Shown here piece after piece: positions 1 to 9,689 of a DNA stretch of 64,000 nucleotides (position 1 is the first letter of the stretch; each line of letters opens with the position of its first letter). Position numbers and translations under genes: made by a program. Source of the DNA: CALHVX01 sp039198065 (lineage in GTDB: Bacteria; Pseudomonadota; Gammaproteobacteria; Pseudomonadales; Azotimanducaceae); the NCBI GenBank assembly GCA_039198065.1, contig JBCCTU010000003.1:372001-436000 (forward strand), given 5' to 3'. The notes under the pieces are model-generated. The model worked only from the letters and a program-made list of their open reading frames with translations. It searched no databases and had not been told where the DNA came from.

Positions 1-1100
1 ACGTGGATGCCGCGGTGGCCTGTGGCGTCGAGGCGCGATTCGGCGCGACCGACCCCTTGCAGGGTGCGCATGCCGAGGACGATGCGGGCCCCGCGGCGCA
101 TGTTGCGTTCAGCAAAAACGATGGCCTCGTCGACGTCGGAGCCGCCGATGATCAACACCACGCGGCGAGACAGGTCGACCAGCCGTTCGTCAGGCCAGGA
201 CACGAGGTTCGATCGGCTCTGCGCCGGCACCTGCATGCCGTTCGTTACTTCGAAGGCGTGACCGGACAAGCCTGCGGACTCGCCCGATGCCAGAAACAGC
301 ATGGTGGATGCGACATCGTCGGGGGTCGGGTAGCGGTACTCGAGCTGTCCCTCTTCAGACAGGCGCTTGTTGGTCATTAGGCCGCGAAAGTCGTTCGAAG
401 TTGTGCCGGCAGGTTTTTGCTGCAGCTCATCCATCGTCGCGAACATGTTGTCTATCCGCTCCGATTCGACCGGGCCGGGGAAGACGGTGTTCACTCGCAG
501 CCCGCGGTCCGTGCCCAGCTCGCGCGCCAGAGCGAGCGACAGCGCGTTGAGGCCGGACTTAGGCACAGCGTAGGGGATACGGCCGTAGTAGCGCGTGCGG
601 CTGAAGATCGTAGATACGTTGATGATCGAACCGCACAGCGCCATGTGTGGAATGATTGCTCGCGCCATATTCCACGGCCCGCCGAGCAGGTTCATGGCCG
701 AGTCCATCATGGTTTCCGTGTCGCACAACGCTCGCATCTGGGCGTCGGTGAAGGGAATCTCGCGCAGCGTGCGCCGTGGTCCCGGGCCACCGGCGTTGTT
801 AACCAACACATCGATGGCACCGAATCGCCGCACCGCCGCCCCGGCAATCGCGCGGCAGGCTTCGGCATCGGCGCAGTCGCCGGTAACGGTCAGCATGCGG
901 TCCGGATCAAAGCCCTCTTCGGTCAGGGAACGCTTAAACGTCTCAAGCTTTTCCGCGTTGCGCCCGGTCATGACCAGCCGCGCGCCCTCGCGAAGGGCCT
1001 TACGGGAGAACTGACTGCCGATGTTACCGGCCGCACCGGTGATGATTACCGTGCGATCGCTGAGTCGACCTTCAAATGCAGGCGTCGGGGTATCGGTCAT
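1..1100 (-). CDS. mcr: Malonyl-CoA reductase, N-terminal part (truncated by window edge)
   Basis: Only the first 366 residues are in the window. They form a short-chain dehydrogenase domain: the Rossmann motif is TGAAGNIG near residues 22-29, NNAG follows, and the catalytic Tyr/Lys pair sits in GRIPYAVPK. From memory, the stretches INVSTIFSRTRYYGRIPY, FPGPVESDRI and EVTNGM match the Chloroflexus malonyl-CoA reductase closely, and a second SDR-like segment begins (VVLIIGG). In that bifunctional enzyme of about 1220 residues the N-terminal half reduces malonate semialdehyde to 3-hydroxypropionate with NADPH. The C-terminal half makes the semialdehyde from malonyl-CoA; that half lies outside the window. 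The ATG overlaps the pcs stop codon (ATGA), so the two proteins are probably co-translated. I am confident of the family; the completeness of the gene cannot be judged here. Confidence 0.9.
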   Translation of the reverse strand, partial: MTDTPTPAFEGRLSDRTVIITGAAGNIGSQFSRKALREGARLVMTGRNAEKLETFKRSLTEEGFDPDRMLTVTGDCADAEACRAIAGAAVRRFGAIDVLVNNAGGPGPRRTLREIPFTDAQMRALCDTETMMDSAMNLLGGPWNMARAIIPHMALCGSIINVSTIFSRTRYYGRIPYAVPKSGLNALSLALARELGTDRGLRVNTVFPGPVESERIDNMFATMDELQQKPAGTTSNDFRGLMTNKRLSEEGQLEYRYPTPDDVASTMLFLASGESAGLSGHAFEVTNGMQVPAQSRSNLVSWPDERLVDLSRRVVLIIGGSDVDEAIVFAERNMRRGARIVLGMRTLQGVGRAESRLDATGHRGIH

Positions 1101-4100
1101 AGCAGGGTCTCCGCTGATCCTGTGTCGGCGCGTTGGACCCGTTCGCCGCGTGCTTCCGCATCACGAAGCGCCCAGGCTCGATAGAGTTCATCTTTGGTTT
1201 TAAGGCCCGGTCTCGGCAATGCGTGCACAGCCACGTAGGTTGCTCCGGCGTGGCGGTTTTCCCACATGGCCTGATGCGCTTCCGGTAGTTCGGTGAGCGG
1301 AACGGACACGGGTGCCACGACATCGATCGAGCCGGCGGCGATACGCTCCTGAACCTCGGAAAATTCCCGCGCCGTATTCAGGTGCGTACCGCGGATTTCT
1401 GCGGTCGGCATGATGATGCGTCGCTGTCGCATCCACACCTGCGGTGCGTAGAAACTGAGTCTGCGCCCGCTTAACTCCTCGGCGTATACGACGACGCCAA
1501 CGTTGGGCTTAACCAGTGCCGTTGCTAACCCAAGACTGTCCCGATCGCGCCGTTCGAAGATCACGTCGGGCAGCCCACGGCGGTCGAAGGGGCTGCGCAG
1601 CAACGGGGCGATGGCGGAGCCCACGGGTTTTAGGGTGCGATCCGAAAAGCGGCGTACGGCCTCTTTAAAGGCGGCGCCTTCCGTAAAGGCATCGGGCAAG
1701 GTCGGGAACGGTCCCGGTGGATCAAAGTCATCGCCGAGGCGGCGACCGATCTCTTCGACGCTGACCACACCGGCGAACTGGGCACCGAAGCCGAGCGAAG
1801 TAACGAACTCGCGCTGGGCACTGGTATCGGTGAGCACCGCTACCCGAGCGTTGCTCGCACAGCCCATCTCAATGGCTTCGATGGCTACGGGATCGACGAT
1901 GCCGTCCACAGCGCCGGGGCCGTAGACCACGAGCAGCGCCTGTCCGGCTTTCAGGCCAGCCCGCCGCAGCATGGTCGTGGGTCGTTCGGCGCCTGGCTTG
2001 CCCATAAAGGAAAAGCGGTAGCCGGACGACGCGCCGAAGAATGTCAGGATGCCGCCGTCGCCAAGCACCTGGAACGAACGCCCGAAGGCACTCTCGCCCG
2101 CGTGGGAGACGACGTAATCGATGCCGCCCCCGGCAGCCTGCTGGCATGCCTCGACGAAGGCCGTTCCAGCGCGTTCCCAGTCACCCCACTTGGATTCATC
2201 GTCAGGTACTGGCGTAAACGCCGCGGCCCACCGTTCGTCTTTGCGATTGACGGGCGCACCGCCGTAGGCACTGACCCGATCGGCGCGTTCTGCCGACGAA
2301 ACCATGCCCACGACCGACAGTCCTGCGGTCCGCGCGCTGCGCAGACATTCAAGCCCGGTTCCTGTGGATGCGCCTTCAACGAAGAGGCGGCGGTCCGGCT
2401 CGATGGCGAGCGTGTTGAACAACGCCCGATGGATCGTACCGAAGGTCAACCCATAAGAACCGGCCTCTTCGATGGTCATGCCGCCGAGCTTCGCGTGCAG
2501 CTGCGGCCCTTGGACGGTTAAAAACTGCGCGTGGCTGCCGTCGTTTATTTCGTAGCCTTGAATGTGGAAGTCCGCAGCCATCGGATCTAACCCTTGATCC
2601 GGGGACAGCAGTTCGCTTTGCCCCGAGTAAACGGTGACCAGCTGGCCTACGGACAGGCGACCCTCACGAATCAGCTCGTCCCCGAGCCGCGCGATGAGAC
2701 CCACGCCGCCGGAACCGGTGACCTGGATGTCGTCGTCTCGGTTATCAAACGGTGAGACAGGAATACCGGTCAGGGCCCAGATGTCGTTGTAGTTCACCTC
2801 CGAGGCGAGCAGGTAGATGAGCGCCTCGTTCGGCCCCGGGAGCGGGGTCCGTAACACCAGCAGCTCCTCCGAATCCGCTGGATCGGCGTGCCGCGGCAAA
2901 CCGGTGGCGGCGTCTTTGTACACGCCCATGCCGTACTGGTACCGCGGCACCGGCGTCACACCGGGAAAAAACGCAGCATCGAGCGGCAGCAGCTCGCCGC
3001 TCGCCTCGAGCTCGGCGCGCAGCGTAGCTGATGCGTTTGGTGGCACCTGCTGAAAGCGAACCGGTAAGGGTGCGCTGCGCTTTTCGAGGAAGGCGCGGAT
3101 GCCCGGCGGTCCACCCTCGGGATCGCACACGGCTTCGGCGAAGAGCTGCGCTTCGTGCGCGAGGCCCACGGTCTGACCGCGCTCGGCGCCGTAGGCAACG
3201 GCGTCCATGATGCGCGCAACGGGCCGCTCGCGGCCGCTCACGCGAAGTTGGCTCACGGCAGCGGCAAGCATCGGCTCGTCGTACAGGTCGGCCGGTAGGG
3301 ACAACGGGGCATCTCGCACAGCCTGCTCGTTGCGGTGCCGGTCAACGGCCGCCACTAACGGACCCTCGTTTTCTAGGAACGCACGGACGCGAGCGACGGC
3401 CACTTCGACCGCACCTTCGCGATGGGTAATCTCATCGACCAGTCCGAGGGTTTGTGCTTCCTCGGCGTCGATGCCACGGCCATCGAGGATAATGCGCAGT
3501 GCTGCAATGAGCCCCTGGTCGCCACTGCGGGCGGCGAGTTTGCGCGGCAGGCGTTGTGTGCCGCCGTAGCCAGGCATGAGGTTGAGGTTGATTTCCGGTT
3601 GACCGAAACGCGCTTGGGCGTCGGCGACGACGTAGCTGCAGGCGAGGACCAATTCGTTGCCGCCACCCAGGGCTGGTCCGTTTACTGCGGCAACGACGGG
3701 CTTGGCAAGCTGCTCAAGCGTAGAGAACGCCGTGTGGGCTGCGTTGGGCGGGGTCTGGGCGCTGGCAAGATCACCCGCCTCACCGACCTCGAGGAGCTCT
3801 TTGACATCGGCACCGGCGACAAAGGCATTACCCGCACCGGTGAGGATGACGGCAACGGTCTCGTCCCGCGCCCGTTGGTGCTGGAGCACCGTGTTGAGCT
3901 CATCGAGCGCACGTTCGTTGAGAGAATTCACCGGCGGTGCGCTGATGGTAATGATCACCAGCTGTTTTCCTGGCGCCAGTTCGTGGGTTTCGACGCGCAG
4001 GTAGCGATAGCTCTGAACGATGTCGCGCGCCGCGGCCAGGTTGCCAAAGGCACGCCATTCCTCAACGGTAGCGACGATCTCATCGACGATTTCCGGATTG

Positions 4101-6541
4101 CGCAGCGTGGAGAGATCCCCCAGCGGTTGGTCGAGAAGAATCGAGCGCAGCGTTCGTCGCATGTATTTTCCGGAACGGGTTTCCGGAAAGGCCGACACGA
4201 CGAGAAAGTCGGATGGAACGGCCGTCGCCCCTTTTTCGGCCCGCACAAGGGCGCTCAGCCGGGCCAGGTCGTCATCCTGAATGCGCGCACCGGGTGCAGG
4301 AATGAGAAAGGCGACCGGGGTTTCCCCCTTTTCTTCGTGCGGGGCACCGACGACGACCGCGTTGCCGACAGGCGAATCGGTGCGTAGGGTTTTGTCGCGG
4401 AGCAGGGCGCCTTCGATTTCTTCCGTACCGACGCGGTGTCCGGAGACGTTGATGACATCGTCGGACCGGCCGTGCAGCGTAATGGCGCCGTCGCCGTGGC
4501 GGCGGGCGTAGTCTCCCTGCGTGTACACGAGCTCACCCTGCCAGCGATCGAAGTACACGGACCGGAAGCGTTCGATGTCTCCTTTCCAGTCGCGTTCGCC
4601 GAGCCGCTCGGCGTCGCCCCAGATGGTTCGGGCGAGATAGGGGTAGGGCTGCGTAATGACCAGCTCACCTTTTTCACCTTCTTCTGCAACGCGCCAGCGG
4701 CTGGCCTGGCCGTTGGCAGCAACGGTTTCGGGCACGCGAACTTCCGCTTGAATCCAGGGCAACGCCCAGGTTTTGGCGTCAGCTGCCAGCGGTTTGTAAT
4801 CACCCCAGGGGCAGCTGAATACGATACCGCCGTGTTCCGTTGCCCAATATGAGTTGATGTAGCGATCGCAAATTCGTTCCATCGCAAATTGCTGCACGGG
4901 CGGGGACACGGGTTCCGCACAGAACGTTCCGGCCTTGAGCCCGGACATATCGAACGTTGCCATGTCGGCCGTGCTCGCTGGGTCCGTCATGACCGCTTTG
5001 AGAAACGTGGATCCCGCTTTGAAAATCGTGGCGCCGTGGCGGTCGATGATCGAAGAGAAGCGGCCGGCGTGCGGGAAGAGCGGTGAGCCTTCGGCCACGA
5101 TCGACGTAATTCCGACGGCGAGCGGTGCAGCGATCAAGTACGACTGGCCGAGAATCCAGCCGGGATCGGCGATGGTGTAGATGCGATCACCGGCTTCCGC
5201 CGCGAAAACGGTCTGCATGGTATGGGCAACGCCCGCGAGCCACCCGCCGTGGCTGTGCACCACGCCCTTGGGTTTTCCCGTGGAGCCGGAGGTGTAGATG
5301 ATGAACAGCGGCCAGTTGGCGTCGACCGGTTCGGCCGGAACCACGCCCGCGAGGGCTGCCCAGAAGGCACGATCGTCCAGGTTGTGAAGCGCATCTGCGG
5401 TGTCTACCGCTGCCACTTGCGTGCCGCTCCGTTCCAGCAGTCGTCGTCCTGCGGCGTCGACCAATGCCTCGGACCAACGGTCGCGCGATTGCTCAACGAT
5501 TTCCTGACCTGTGTAACGCACCACCACGACGTCGGTCACGATGTGAGTGACCGCGGCCAGTTCGCGCGCGACCGCCGTGCGCAGTTCGGCGCTGCGCTCC
5601 GGACTCAACTCGGTTTCGAGCTCCAGGGCACGGCCGAGTTCCCGCATGACGTCGCTGCGTTCAACCGTGATCTCACCGGTCAGCGCCGTGCGCACGGCCG
5701 TCGCCAAACGTTCCGCTATCGCGCCCAACTCGAAGCCTGCGAGCGCTTGGCCAAGCGCCTCTAAAGCCCGGGGCAGGGGCACGTAGTTGTCGAGGGCCTG
5801 ATCGGTGAAGCTCTCTTTGTAGGGTATGACCTCGGCGTTGCGATAACCGCCATCGGCAGTCACCACAACGCGAGCCCCGGCGTCGTAGATCCGGTCCGAG
5901 AGCGTTTTGGCAGAGAACCCACCGAACACGGGTGTGTAGACAATGCCGAGGCGCTTCGCCGCCTCGGTGTAAAACAGCTGTTCCGGAATGTTGGGCAGGT
6001 TAAACGCGACGCGGTCGCCTTTCTTCAATCCGAGCCCGCGCAGTACTTCGGCGCGGACGGCGGTTTCGAAAAGCAGTTCCCGGTAGCTGATCTCGCGGGT
6101 AAACACCGGGCCGCCGCGGCCATTTTCTTTCGATGGATCCCAGCGGTCGCCCTCGAAGATAAACGCCGGTGTTGAACCGCGTCCGGCGAGGACGTGACGA
6201 TCGACTTCGTTGAAGCAGGCGTTGGTAAGGCCTCCGTCGAACCAGCGAAAGTACGGGGCATCGCTTACGTCGAGCGCCGTTGACCAGGGCATCCAAGTCG
6301 GCTCTGGCCGCTGGCTGTCGGTCAGTGCGCTCCCGGACTGGCCATCGAATCCGTGCCAGCATTGATCGTCGGGATCGAAACTGACCCAAGCGTTAGTGTG
6401 CGCATTGACCCAATGCAGAGCAGCACTTCCGATGCGGGCGTGGTAGGCGCCGGGATCCGCCGTCGCCTCAGCTCGTTGGCGATCTTCGTCGGTGGCGTCG
6501 TCGATCCGCGCCCAGGCATGAGGCGCTTTACCCGAATTCAT
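1097..6541 (-). CDS. pcs: Propionyl-CoA synthase, trifunctional fusion
   Basis: The protein has 1814 residues, against about 1820 for Chloroflexus propionyl-CoA synthase. There are three fused parts. Residues about 1-840 are an AMP-forming acyl-CoA synthetase, with the phosphate-binding loop YTSGSTGKPKG near 415 and a RSGKYMRR acyl-lysine motif. Residues about 850-1130 are an enoyl-CoA hydratase (NAFVAGADV, oxyanion region ALGGGNEL). Residues about 1165-1814 are a medium-chain acrylyl-CoA reductase with a nucleotide-binding EGASTGTG motif. Together they take 3-hydroxypropionate through 3-hydroxypropionyl-CoA and acrylyl-CoA to propionyl-CoA, using ATP, CoA and NADPH. I chose the ATG at 6541 because GGAGAGGA precedes it at good spacing and the length fits the family; a longer upstream reading frame has low-complexity sequence. 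First gene of the pcs-mcr operon. Confidence 0.93.
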   Translation of the reverse strand: MNSGKAPHAWARIDDATDEDRQRAEATADPGAYHARIGSAALHWVNAHTNAWVSFDPDDQCWHGFDGQSGSALTDSQRPEPTWMPWSTALDVSDAPYFRWFDGGLTNACFNEVDRHVLAGRGSTPAFIFEGDRWDPSKENGRGGPVFTREISYRELLFETAVRAEVLRGLGLKKGDRVAFNLPNIPEQLFYTEAAKRLGIVYTPVFGGFSAKTLSDRIYDAGARVVVTADGGYRNAEVIPYKESFTDQALDNYVPLPRALEALGQALAGFELGAIAERLATAVRTALTGEITVERSDVMRELGRALELETELSPERSAELRTAVARELAAVTHIVTDVVVVRYTGQEIVEQSRDRWSEALVDAAGRRLLERSGTQVAAVDTADALHNLDDRAFWAALAGVVPAEPVDANWPLFIIYTSGSTGKPKGVVHSHGGWLAGVAHTMQTVFAAEAGDRIYTIADPGWILGQSYLIAAPLAVGITSIVAEGSPLFPHAGRFSSIIDRHGATIFKAGSTFLKAVMTDPASTADMATFDMSGLKAGTFCAEPVSPPVQQFAMERICDRYINSYWATEHGGIVFSCPWGDYKPLAADAKTWALPWIQAEVRVPETVAANGQASRWRVAEEGEKGELVITQPYPYLARTIWGDAERLGERDWKGDIERFRSVYFDRWQGELVYTQGDYARRHGDGAITLHGRSDDVINVSGHRVGTEEIEGALLRDKTLRTDSPVGNAVVVGAPHEEKGETPVAFLIPAPGARIQDDDLARLSALVRAEKGATAVPSDFLVVSAFPETRSGKYMRRTLRSILLDQPLGDLSTLRNPEIVDEIVATVEEWRAFGNLAAARDIVQSYRYLRVETHELAPGKQLVIITISAPPVNSLNERALDELNTVLQHQRARDETVAVILTGAGNAFVAGADVKELLEVGEAGDLASAQTPPNAAHTAFSTLEQLAKPVVAAVNGPALGGGNELVLACSYVVADAQARFGQPEINLNLMPGYGGTQRLPRKLAARSGDQGLIAALRIILDGRGIDAEEAQTLGLVDEITHREGAVEVAVARVRAFLENEGPLVAAVDRHRNEQAVRDAPLSLPADLYDEPMLAAAVSQLRVSGRERPVARIMDAVAYGAERGQTVGLAHEAQLFAEAVCDPEGGPPGIRAFLEKRSAPLPVRFQQVPPNASATLRAELEASGELLPLDAAFFPGVTPVPRYQYGMGVYKDAATGLPRHADPADSEELLVLRTPLPGPNEALIYLLASEVNYNDIWALTGIPVSPFDNRDDDIQVTGSGGVGLIARLGDELIREGRLSVGQLVTVYSGQSELLSPDQGLDPMAADFHIQGYEINDGSHAQFLTVQGPQLHAKLGGMTIEEAGSYGLTFGTIHRALFNTLAIEPDRRLFVEGASTGTGLECLRSARTAGLSVVGMVSSAERADRVSAYGGAPVNRKDERWAAAFTPVPDDESKWGDWERAGTAFVEACQQAAGGGIDYVVSHAGESAFGRSFQVLGDGGILTFFGASSGYRFSFMGKPGAERPTTMLRRAGLKAGQALLVVYGPGAVDGIVDPVAIEAIEMGCASNARVAVLTDTSAQREFVTSLGFGAQFAGVVSVEEIGRRLGDDFDPPGPFPTLPDAFTEGAAFKEAVRRFSDRTLKPVGSAIAPLLRSPFDRRGLPDVIFERRDRDSLGLATALVKPNVGVVVYAEELSGRRLSFYAPQVWMRQRRIIMPTAEIRGTHLNTAREFSEVQERIAAGSIDVVAPVSVPLTELPEAHQAMWENRHAGATYVAVHALPRPGLKTKDELYRAWALRDAEARGERVQRADTGSAETLL

Positions 6542-6782
6542 GCTGTCCTCTCCCCACTGCGGTCTTCCCACTGTGCCGACCCGAATCGGCCGAAACAGGT
6601 AAGGCAAACAGTCTGCTCGTAGGGGTCGCTGTGAAAGTTGGCTGAATGGGAGCGCGCGGGTGAAGAAAAAGTCAGTGAGCTGTCTTATCTGGCCAGTGCG
6701 GGACGACGACGGCGAGTGCGGCGGGCCAGCGCCACGCTGCGCGCGGTGCTGTTGCTGTGATGCAAGTGTTCGCGTTCGGAAA

Positions 6783-7157
6783 CTAGGCTGCTGGTATGGC
6801 GAAGGCGCAGAGCTTATTGCCGTCCGGGTCTCGGAAGTAGCCGGCGTAGAAGCCGTCGCCGCGGGCACCCGCGGCCCCCTCATCAGCGGCCCCGAGCTCG
6901 ATCGCGCGAGCATAGAGGGCATCGACCTGGTCTGTCGATTCCATACGCAGGGCGACCATCGTTCCGTTGCCGGAAGTCGCCGTCTGCCCGTCGTAGGGCG
7001 GTGTGGACGCGAGGCAAGGGTCCTCCATGGACTTTCCCCACAGCACGAAGTTTTCCATGGCCATGATTCGACCGATGTCGAGTGAGCTCAGAAGGGCGTC
7101 GTAGAACGCCTGGGCGCGGGCGGGGTCGTTGGTGCCGAGGGTGACGTAGCCGATCAT
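6783..7157 (-). CDS. VOC-family (glyoxalase/bleomycin resistance-like) protein
   Basis: A 124-residue single-module vicinal-oxygen-chelate protein. It starts with the typical beta strand and helix (GYVTLGTNDPARAQAFYDAL) and ends with FRDPDGNKLCAF, where the FxDPDGN segment carries the usual second metal-ligand region. It resembles the small glyoxalase-like proteins common in proteobacteria whose substrates are mostly unknown. AAGGAG lies nine bases before the ATG. It is transcribed away from the sterol-desaturase-like gene and follows the same strand as pcs, with 241 bases between the two and no clear shared promoter. Family is firm; function is not assignable. Confidence 0.8.
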   Translation of the reverse strand: MIGYVTLGTNDPARAQAFYDALLSSLDIGRIMAMENFVLWGKSMEDPCLASTPPYDGQTATSGNGTMVALRMESTDQVDALYARAIELGAADEGAAGARGDGFYAGYFRDPDGNKLCAFAIPAA

Positions 7158-7283
7158 TGAGAGTCTCCTTGCGGGTTGGCTGCCAGGTGGTTTCGCAGCT
7201 TCTTCGGTCTCGTGAGAGTGTGCAAGGGCGGCGTACTCAAGGCCCGTGTTGTACCCTCCGTGCTGGGCAGAAACCGGCGGTTT

Positions 7284-8159
7284 ATGAGCACAATGAGAAC
7301 GCTGATCAAGTATGGGCTGCAGCCGACAGTCACCCTGGTGGTGCTGGCACTCTGGGCCTCGGACCCGGAGTCCTTATGGCTCTTTCCGGCAGTGCTCGTC
7401 GGCCTCCAGCTGCTGCTCGGAGTGCTCGAGGTGCTGTATCCGCGGCAGCGGAGTTGGATTCAGGGCCCGAGTGAGAAAGCCGTACTCGTAACCGTCTTTT
7501 TCGTCACTGGCGTGTTTGGCGTCGCTGCGGTCGAACCGCTCTACGCCGAAACGGTGCGCCCGGCCCTCGACGCGATCCGAGCCGCGCTCGGTTTGGACGT
7601 CTGGCCGCACCAGTGGCCGCTTATGCTGCAGGCACTGTTAGCGTTCTTTCTGAGCGAGTTTATTTGGTACTGGATCCATCGCGCCGAACACCGTTGGCAC
7701 GGATTCTGGCGGCTTTCGGGCCACGGGTCGCACCATGCGTTCCACAACCTGAATGCGATTAACGCGACGGCGAATCACCCACTAGAGATCCTCTTGGTGC
7801 TGTCGTTGCCGGCAGCGATCGTCGAGCTGGTGTTCGGCGCCGGGGCAGCCATCGGTGGCTCAGTGCTGCTGCTGATTACGCAGGCTTTTATGGCGCACGC
7901 TAACCTTGACCTGAATACTCGGGTTATCGGTTGGTTGTTTACCGTTAATCGTTACCACATTCACCACCACTCAGCGGTGCTTGCCGAGAGCAACACGAAT
8001 TTCGGCTGCGGGGCGATTGTGTGGGACCGGCTGTTCGGCACTTTTAGTGATGCAGACACGCAGCAGACTGGCACGGGCCCGACGCAGCCTTCGCTCTGGC
8101 GCATCTTTCTCATGCCATACCGCGAGCCCGAGGATACCCAGACGGCACCACCCCGTTGA
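7284..8159 (+). CDS. Sterol desaturase / fatty acid hydroxylase family protein
   Basis: A 291-residue integral membrane protein of the FA_hydroxylase superfamily. The histidine clusters that bind a di-iron centre are visible: HRAEH followed by HGSHHAFHN, an NHPLE element, and a late HIHHH cluster. Four or more hydrophobic segments surround them (for example FFVTGVFGVAAV and LLLITQAFMAHA). Members hydroxylate or desaturate sterols, fatty acids or carotenoids using O2. I chose the ATG at 7284 because upstream in-frame triplets give a poorly hydrophobic, arginine-rich lead; a second ATG nine bases on is also possible. It ends two bases before the convergent lyase-like gene. The substrate is not determined by sequence. 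Confidence 0.8.
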   Translation: MSTMRTLIKYGLQPTVTLVVLALWASDPESLWLFPAVLVGLQLLLGVLEVLYPRQRSWIQGPSEKAVLVTVFFVTGVFGVAAVEPLYAETVRPALDAIRAALGLDVWPHQWPLMLQALLAFFLSEFIWYWIHRAEHRWHGFWRLSGHGSHHAFHNLNAINATANHPLEILLVLSLPAAIVELVFGAGAAIGGSVLLLITQAFMAHANLDLNTRVIGWLFTVNRYHIHHHSAVLAESNTNFGCGAIVWDRLFGTFSDADTQQTGTGPTQPSLWRIFLMPYREPEDTQTAPPR

Positions 8160-8161
8160 AA

Positions 8162-8986
8162 CTAGCCGTCCATGAGCTCGGCAATGCGGGTACCGCTCGC
8201 CATCGCCTCGGCCCAACTAAAGTCACCGTCGGTGATCATGCGATCGCCAAAGGCGAGTACAGGCTTCATCGCCGCGTAGGTCAACGCACCGCCGATGCTG
8301 ATGCGGGCAGCGCCGGCGTCTGCCAAGAGTTTCTGCGTTGCACCGGGGATCAGCACGCCCAGCACGTTGACAGGTGCTGTGACCGCTTCGGTAACCGCGC
8401 GAACCTGATCGAGGGTCCGCAGTCCCGGCGCGTAGAGCACCCGTGCCCCCGCAGCTTCATAGGCGACGAGGCGCTCGATCGTGTCGTTCAGATCATCTAC
8501 GCCGCGGATGAGGTTTTCGGCGCGTCCGGTGAGAACGAAGGGAAAATCCAGAGCGGCAACGACTTCCGCGGCGGCAGCAAGGCCGTCGACGGCTTCGCTC
8601 TTCTCAAAGAGGCTGTGCCGCGTACGGCTGTAGTCTTCGATGGAGCACCCAGCGACGCCGGTTGCAATCAGCCGCGTCGTGTTGTCGGCAACACCTTCTG
8701 ATGTGTCTGCGTAGCCATCCTCGAAGTCGGCGCTAACAGGAATATCGACGGCCTCAACCAGCGCGCGACAGTGTGCAAGTTTTTCCTCAAGCGATGGTGG
8801 GCCGTCGGCTTTCGCCAGCGTCAGGGCAAACCCTCCGCTGGTTGTCGCCAGCGCCGCAAAGCCCATGCCTTGCAGCAGGCGGGCGGTGCCCGCATCCCAG
8901 GGGTTCGGGATGATGAAGGCGCCATCGGCTTCATGCAGTTTGGCGAAGCGTCGGCAGAGTTCAGCTTGGGTCACGCGGGTTGTCAT
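8162..8986 (-). CDS. Isocitrate lyase/PEP mutase superfamily protein
   Basis: 274 residues of the ICL/PEPM superfamily TIM barrel. Key elements are NPWDAGTARLL near the N terminus, the DFEDGY metal and substrate loop near residue 93, GCSIED, and a late RISIGG strand. This subgroup includes carboxyvinyl-phosphonate mutase-like, oxaloacetate decarboxylase-like and 2-methylisocitrate lyase-like enzymes. It lacks the KKCGH-type cysteine loop expected of a true isocitrate or 2-methylisocitrate lyase (here the region reads DFEDGYADTSEG), so I do not name a substrate. The proximity to a propionyl-CoA-producing pathway is suggestive only. It stands alone, converging on the desaturase-like gene. Confidence 0.8.
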   Translation of the reverse strand: MTTRVTQAELCRRFAKLHEADGAFIIPNPWDAGTARLLQGMGFAALATTSGGFALTLAKADGPPSLEEKLAHCRALVEAVDIPVSADFEDGYADTSEGVADNTTRLIATGVAGCSIEDYSRTRHSLFEKSEAVDGLAAAAEVVAALDFPFVLTGRAENLIRGVDDLNDTIERLVAYEAAGARVLYAPGLRTLDQVRAVTEAVTAPVNVLGVLIPGATQKLLADAGAARISIGGALTYAAMKPVLAFGDRMITDGDFSWAEAMASGTRIAELMDG

Positions 8987-9026
8987 GATGTGCTTCCAGG
9001 GTGAGGCGCTGCTAATCCGCCGAGGA

Positions 9027-9521
9027 TCAGATTGCGGTTACGCCATCAATGGCCAGAAACTCACCGCTTGCAGATCGCTGCACCGGATGGAGTTCGAGCA
9101 CGGCCGCCGGTGGAATGCCACCGAGGATGTGGGGAAAGAGTTCGTCGTTGGCACCCTCGAAATCGGGCTGTGTATCTCCGACCGGCGCTGTACCTTCGAA
9201 AACGGTTTTGATGCCCTGCGTCGCAAGACTGTCGACGGTCATGCGTAGGCAATACCACTCACCCGGCACGTCGGGGTAGAAGTGGTTTGCGACGGCCAGC
9301 AATTTTTCCGGATTGGAAGTGCCATGGGTGAAACCGTCCACGTTGTACGTGGGCGGGTAGTAGGTTGTGCCGTTAGCAACGGCCGCGTCCCAGAGCTTGG
9401 CTTGAACAAGGTGGAAAACGAAGGGGTGGGGTGACGGCATCGATGGCTCCGATGTACAGGCGCCTAGGACGCTCAGCAGTACACAGAGCAGGCTCAGTTT
9501 GACGCGAGGGTAAGGATTCAA
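9027..9521 (-). CDS. DUF952-domain lipoprotein
   Basis: A 164-residue protein with a lipoprotein signal: a hydrophobic stretch SLLCVLLSVLG followed by the lipobox LGAC, giving a lipidated cysteine near residue 22. The mature part has the DUF952 pattern: HLVQAKLWDAA at the start, DGFTHGTS, LLAVANHFYPD, and a final HILGGIPPAAV block. DUF952 is usually a small cytoplasmic protein of unknown function, so an exported lipid-anchored version is slightly unusual. The start appears to be TTG at 9521, with AAGAG nine bases upstream; I see no nearby ATG. A beta-barrel enzymatic fold is possible but unproven. Confidence 0.7.
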   Translation of the reverse strand: MNPYPRVKLSLLCVLLSVLGACTSEPSMPSPHPFVFHLVQAKLWDAAVANGTTYYPPTYNVDGFTHGTSNPEKLLAVANHFYPDVPGEWYCLRMTVDSLATQGIKTVFEGTAPVGDTQPDFEGANDELFPHILGGIPPAAVLELHPVQRSASGEFLAIDGVTAI

Positions 9522-9689
9522 TGGATCGGCTCTTGGTAAAACGTCGAGCCTATCCTGTTCTAGCGGTGAGACCTAAGTCATCCGAGCATCGTGAGGCTAT
9601 CGGCACGATCGTGGCACCATAGGCCTGAGCCAAGTAGCCGCCAGAGTTGAGCCTCGAGCAGCGCCAAAGCGCCTTCGTCAGTTAGTGTC

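Noticed and set aside
417..4387. Long plus-strand open frames opposite mcr and pcs
   Set aside because: They are shadows in GC-rich coding DNA. Their translations are Arg/Ala-rich and lack recognisable domains, while the minus strand encodes clear, complete enzymes.
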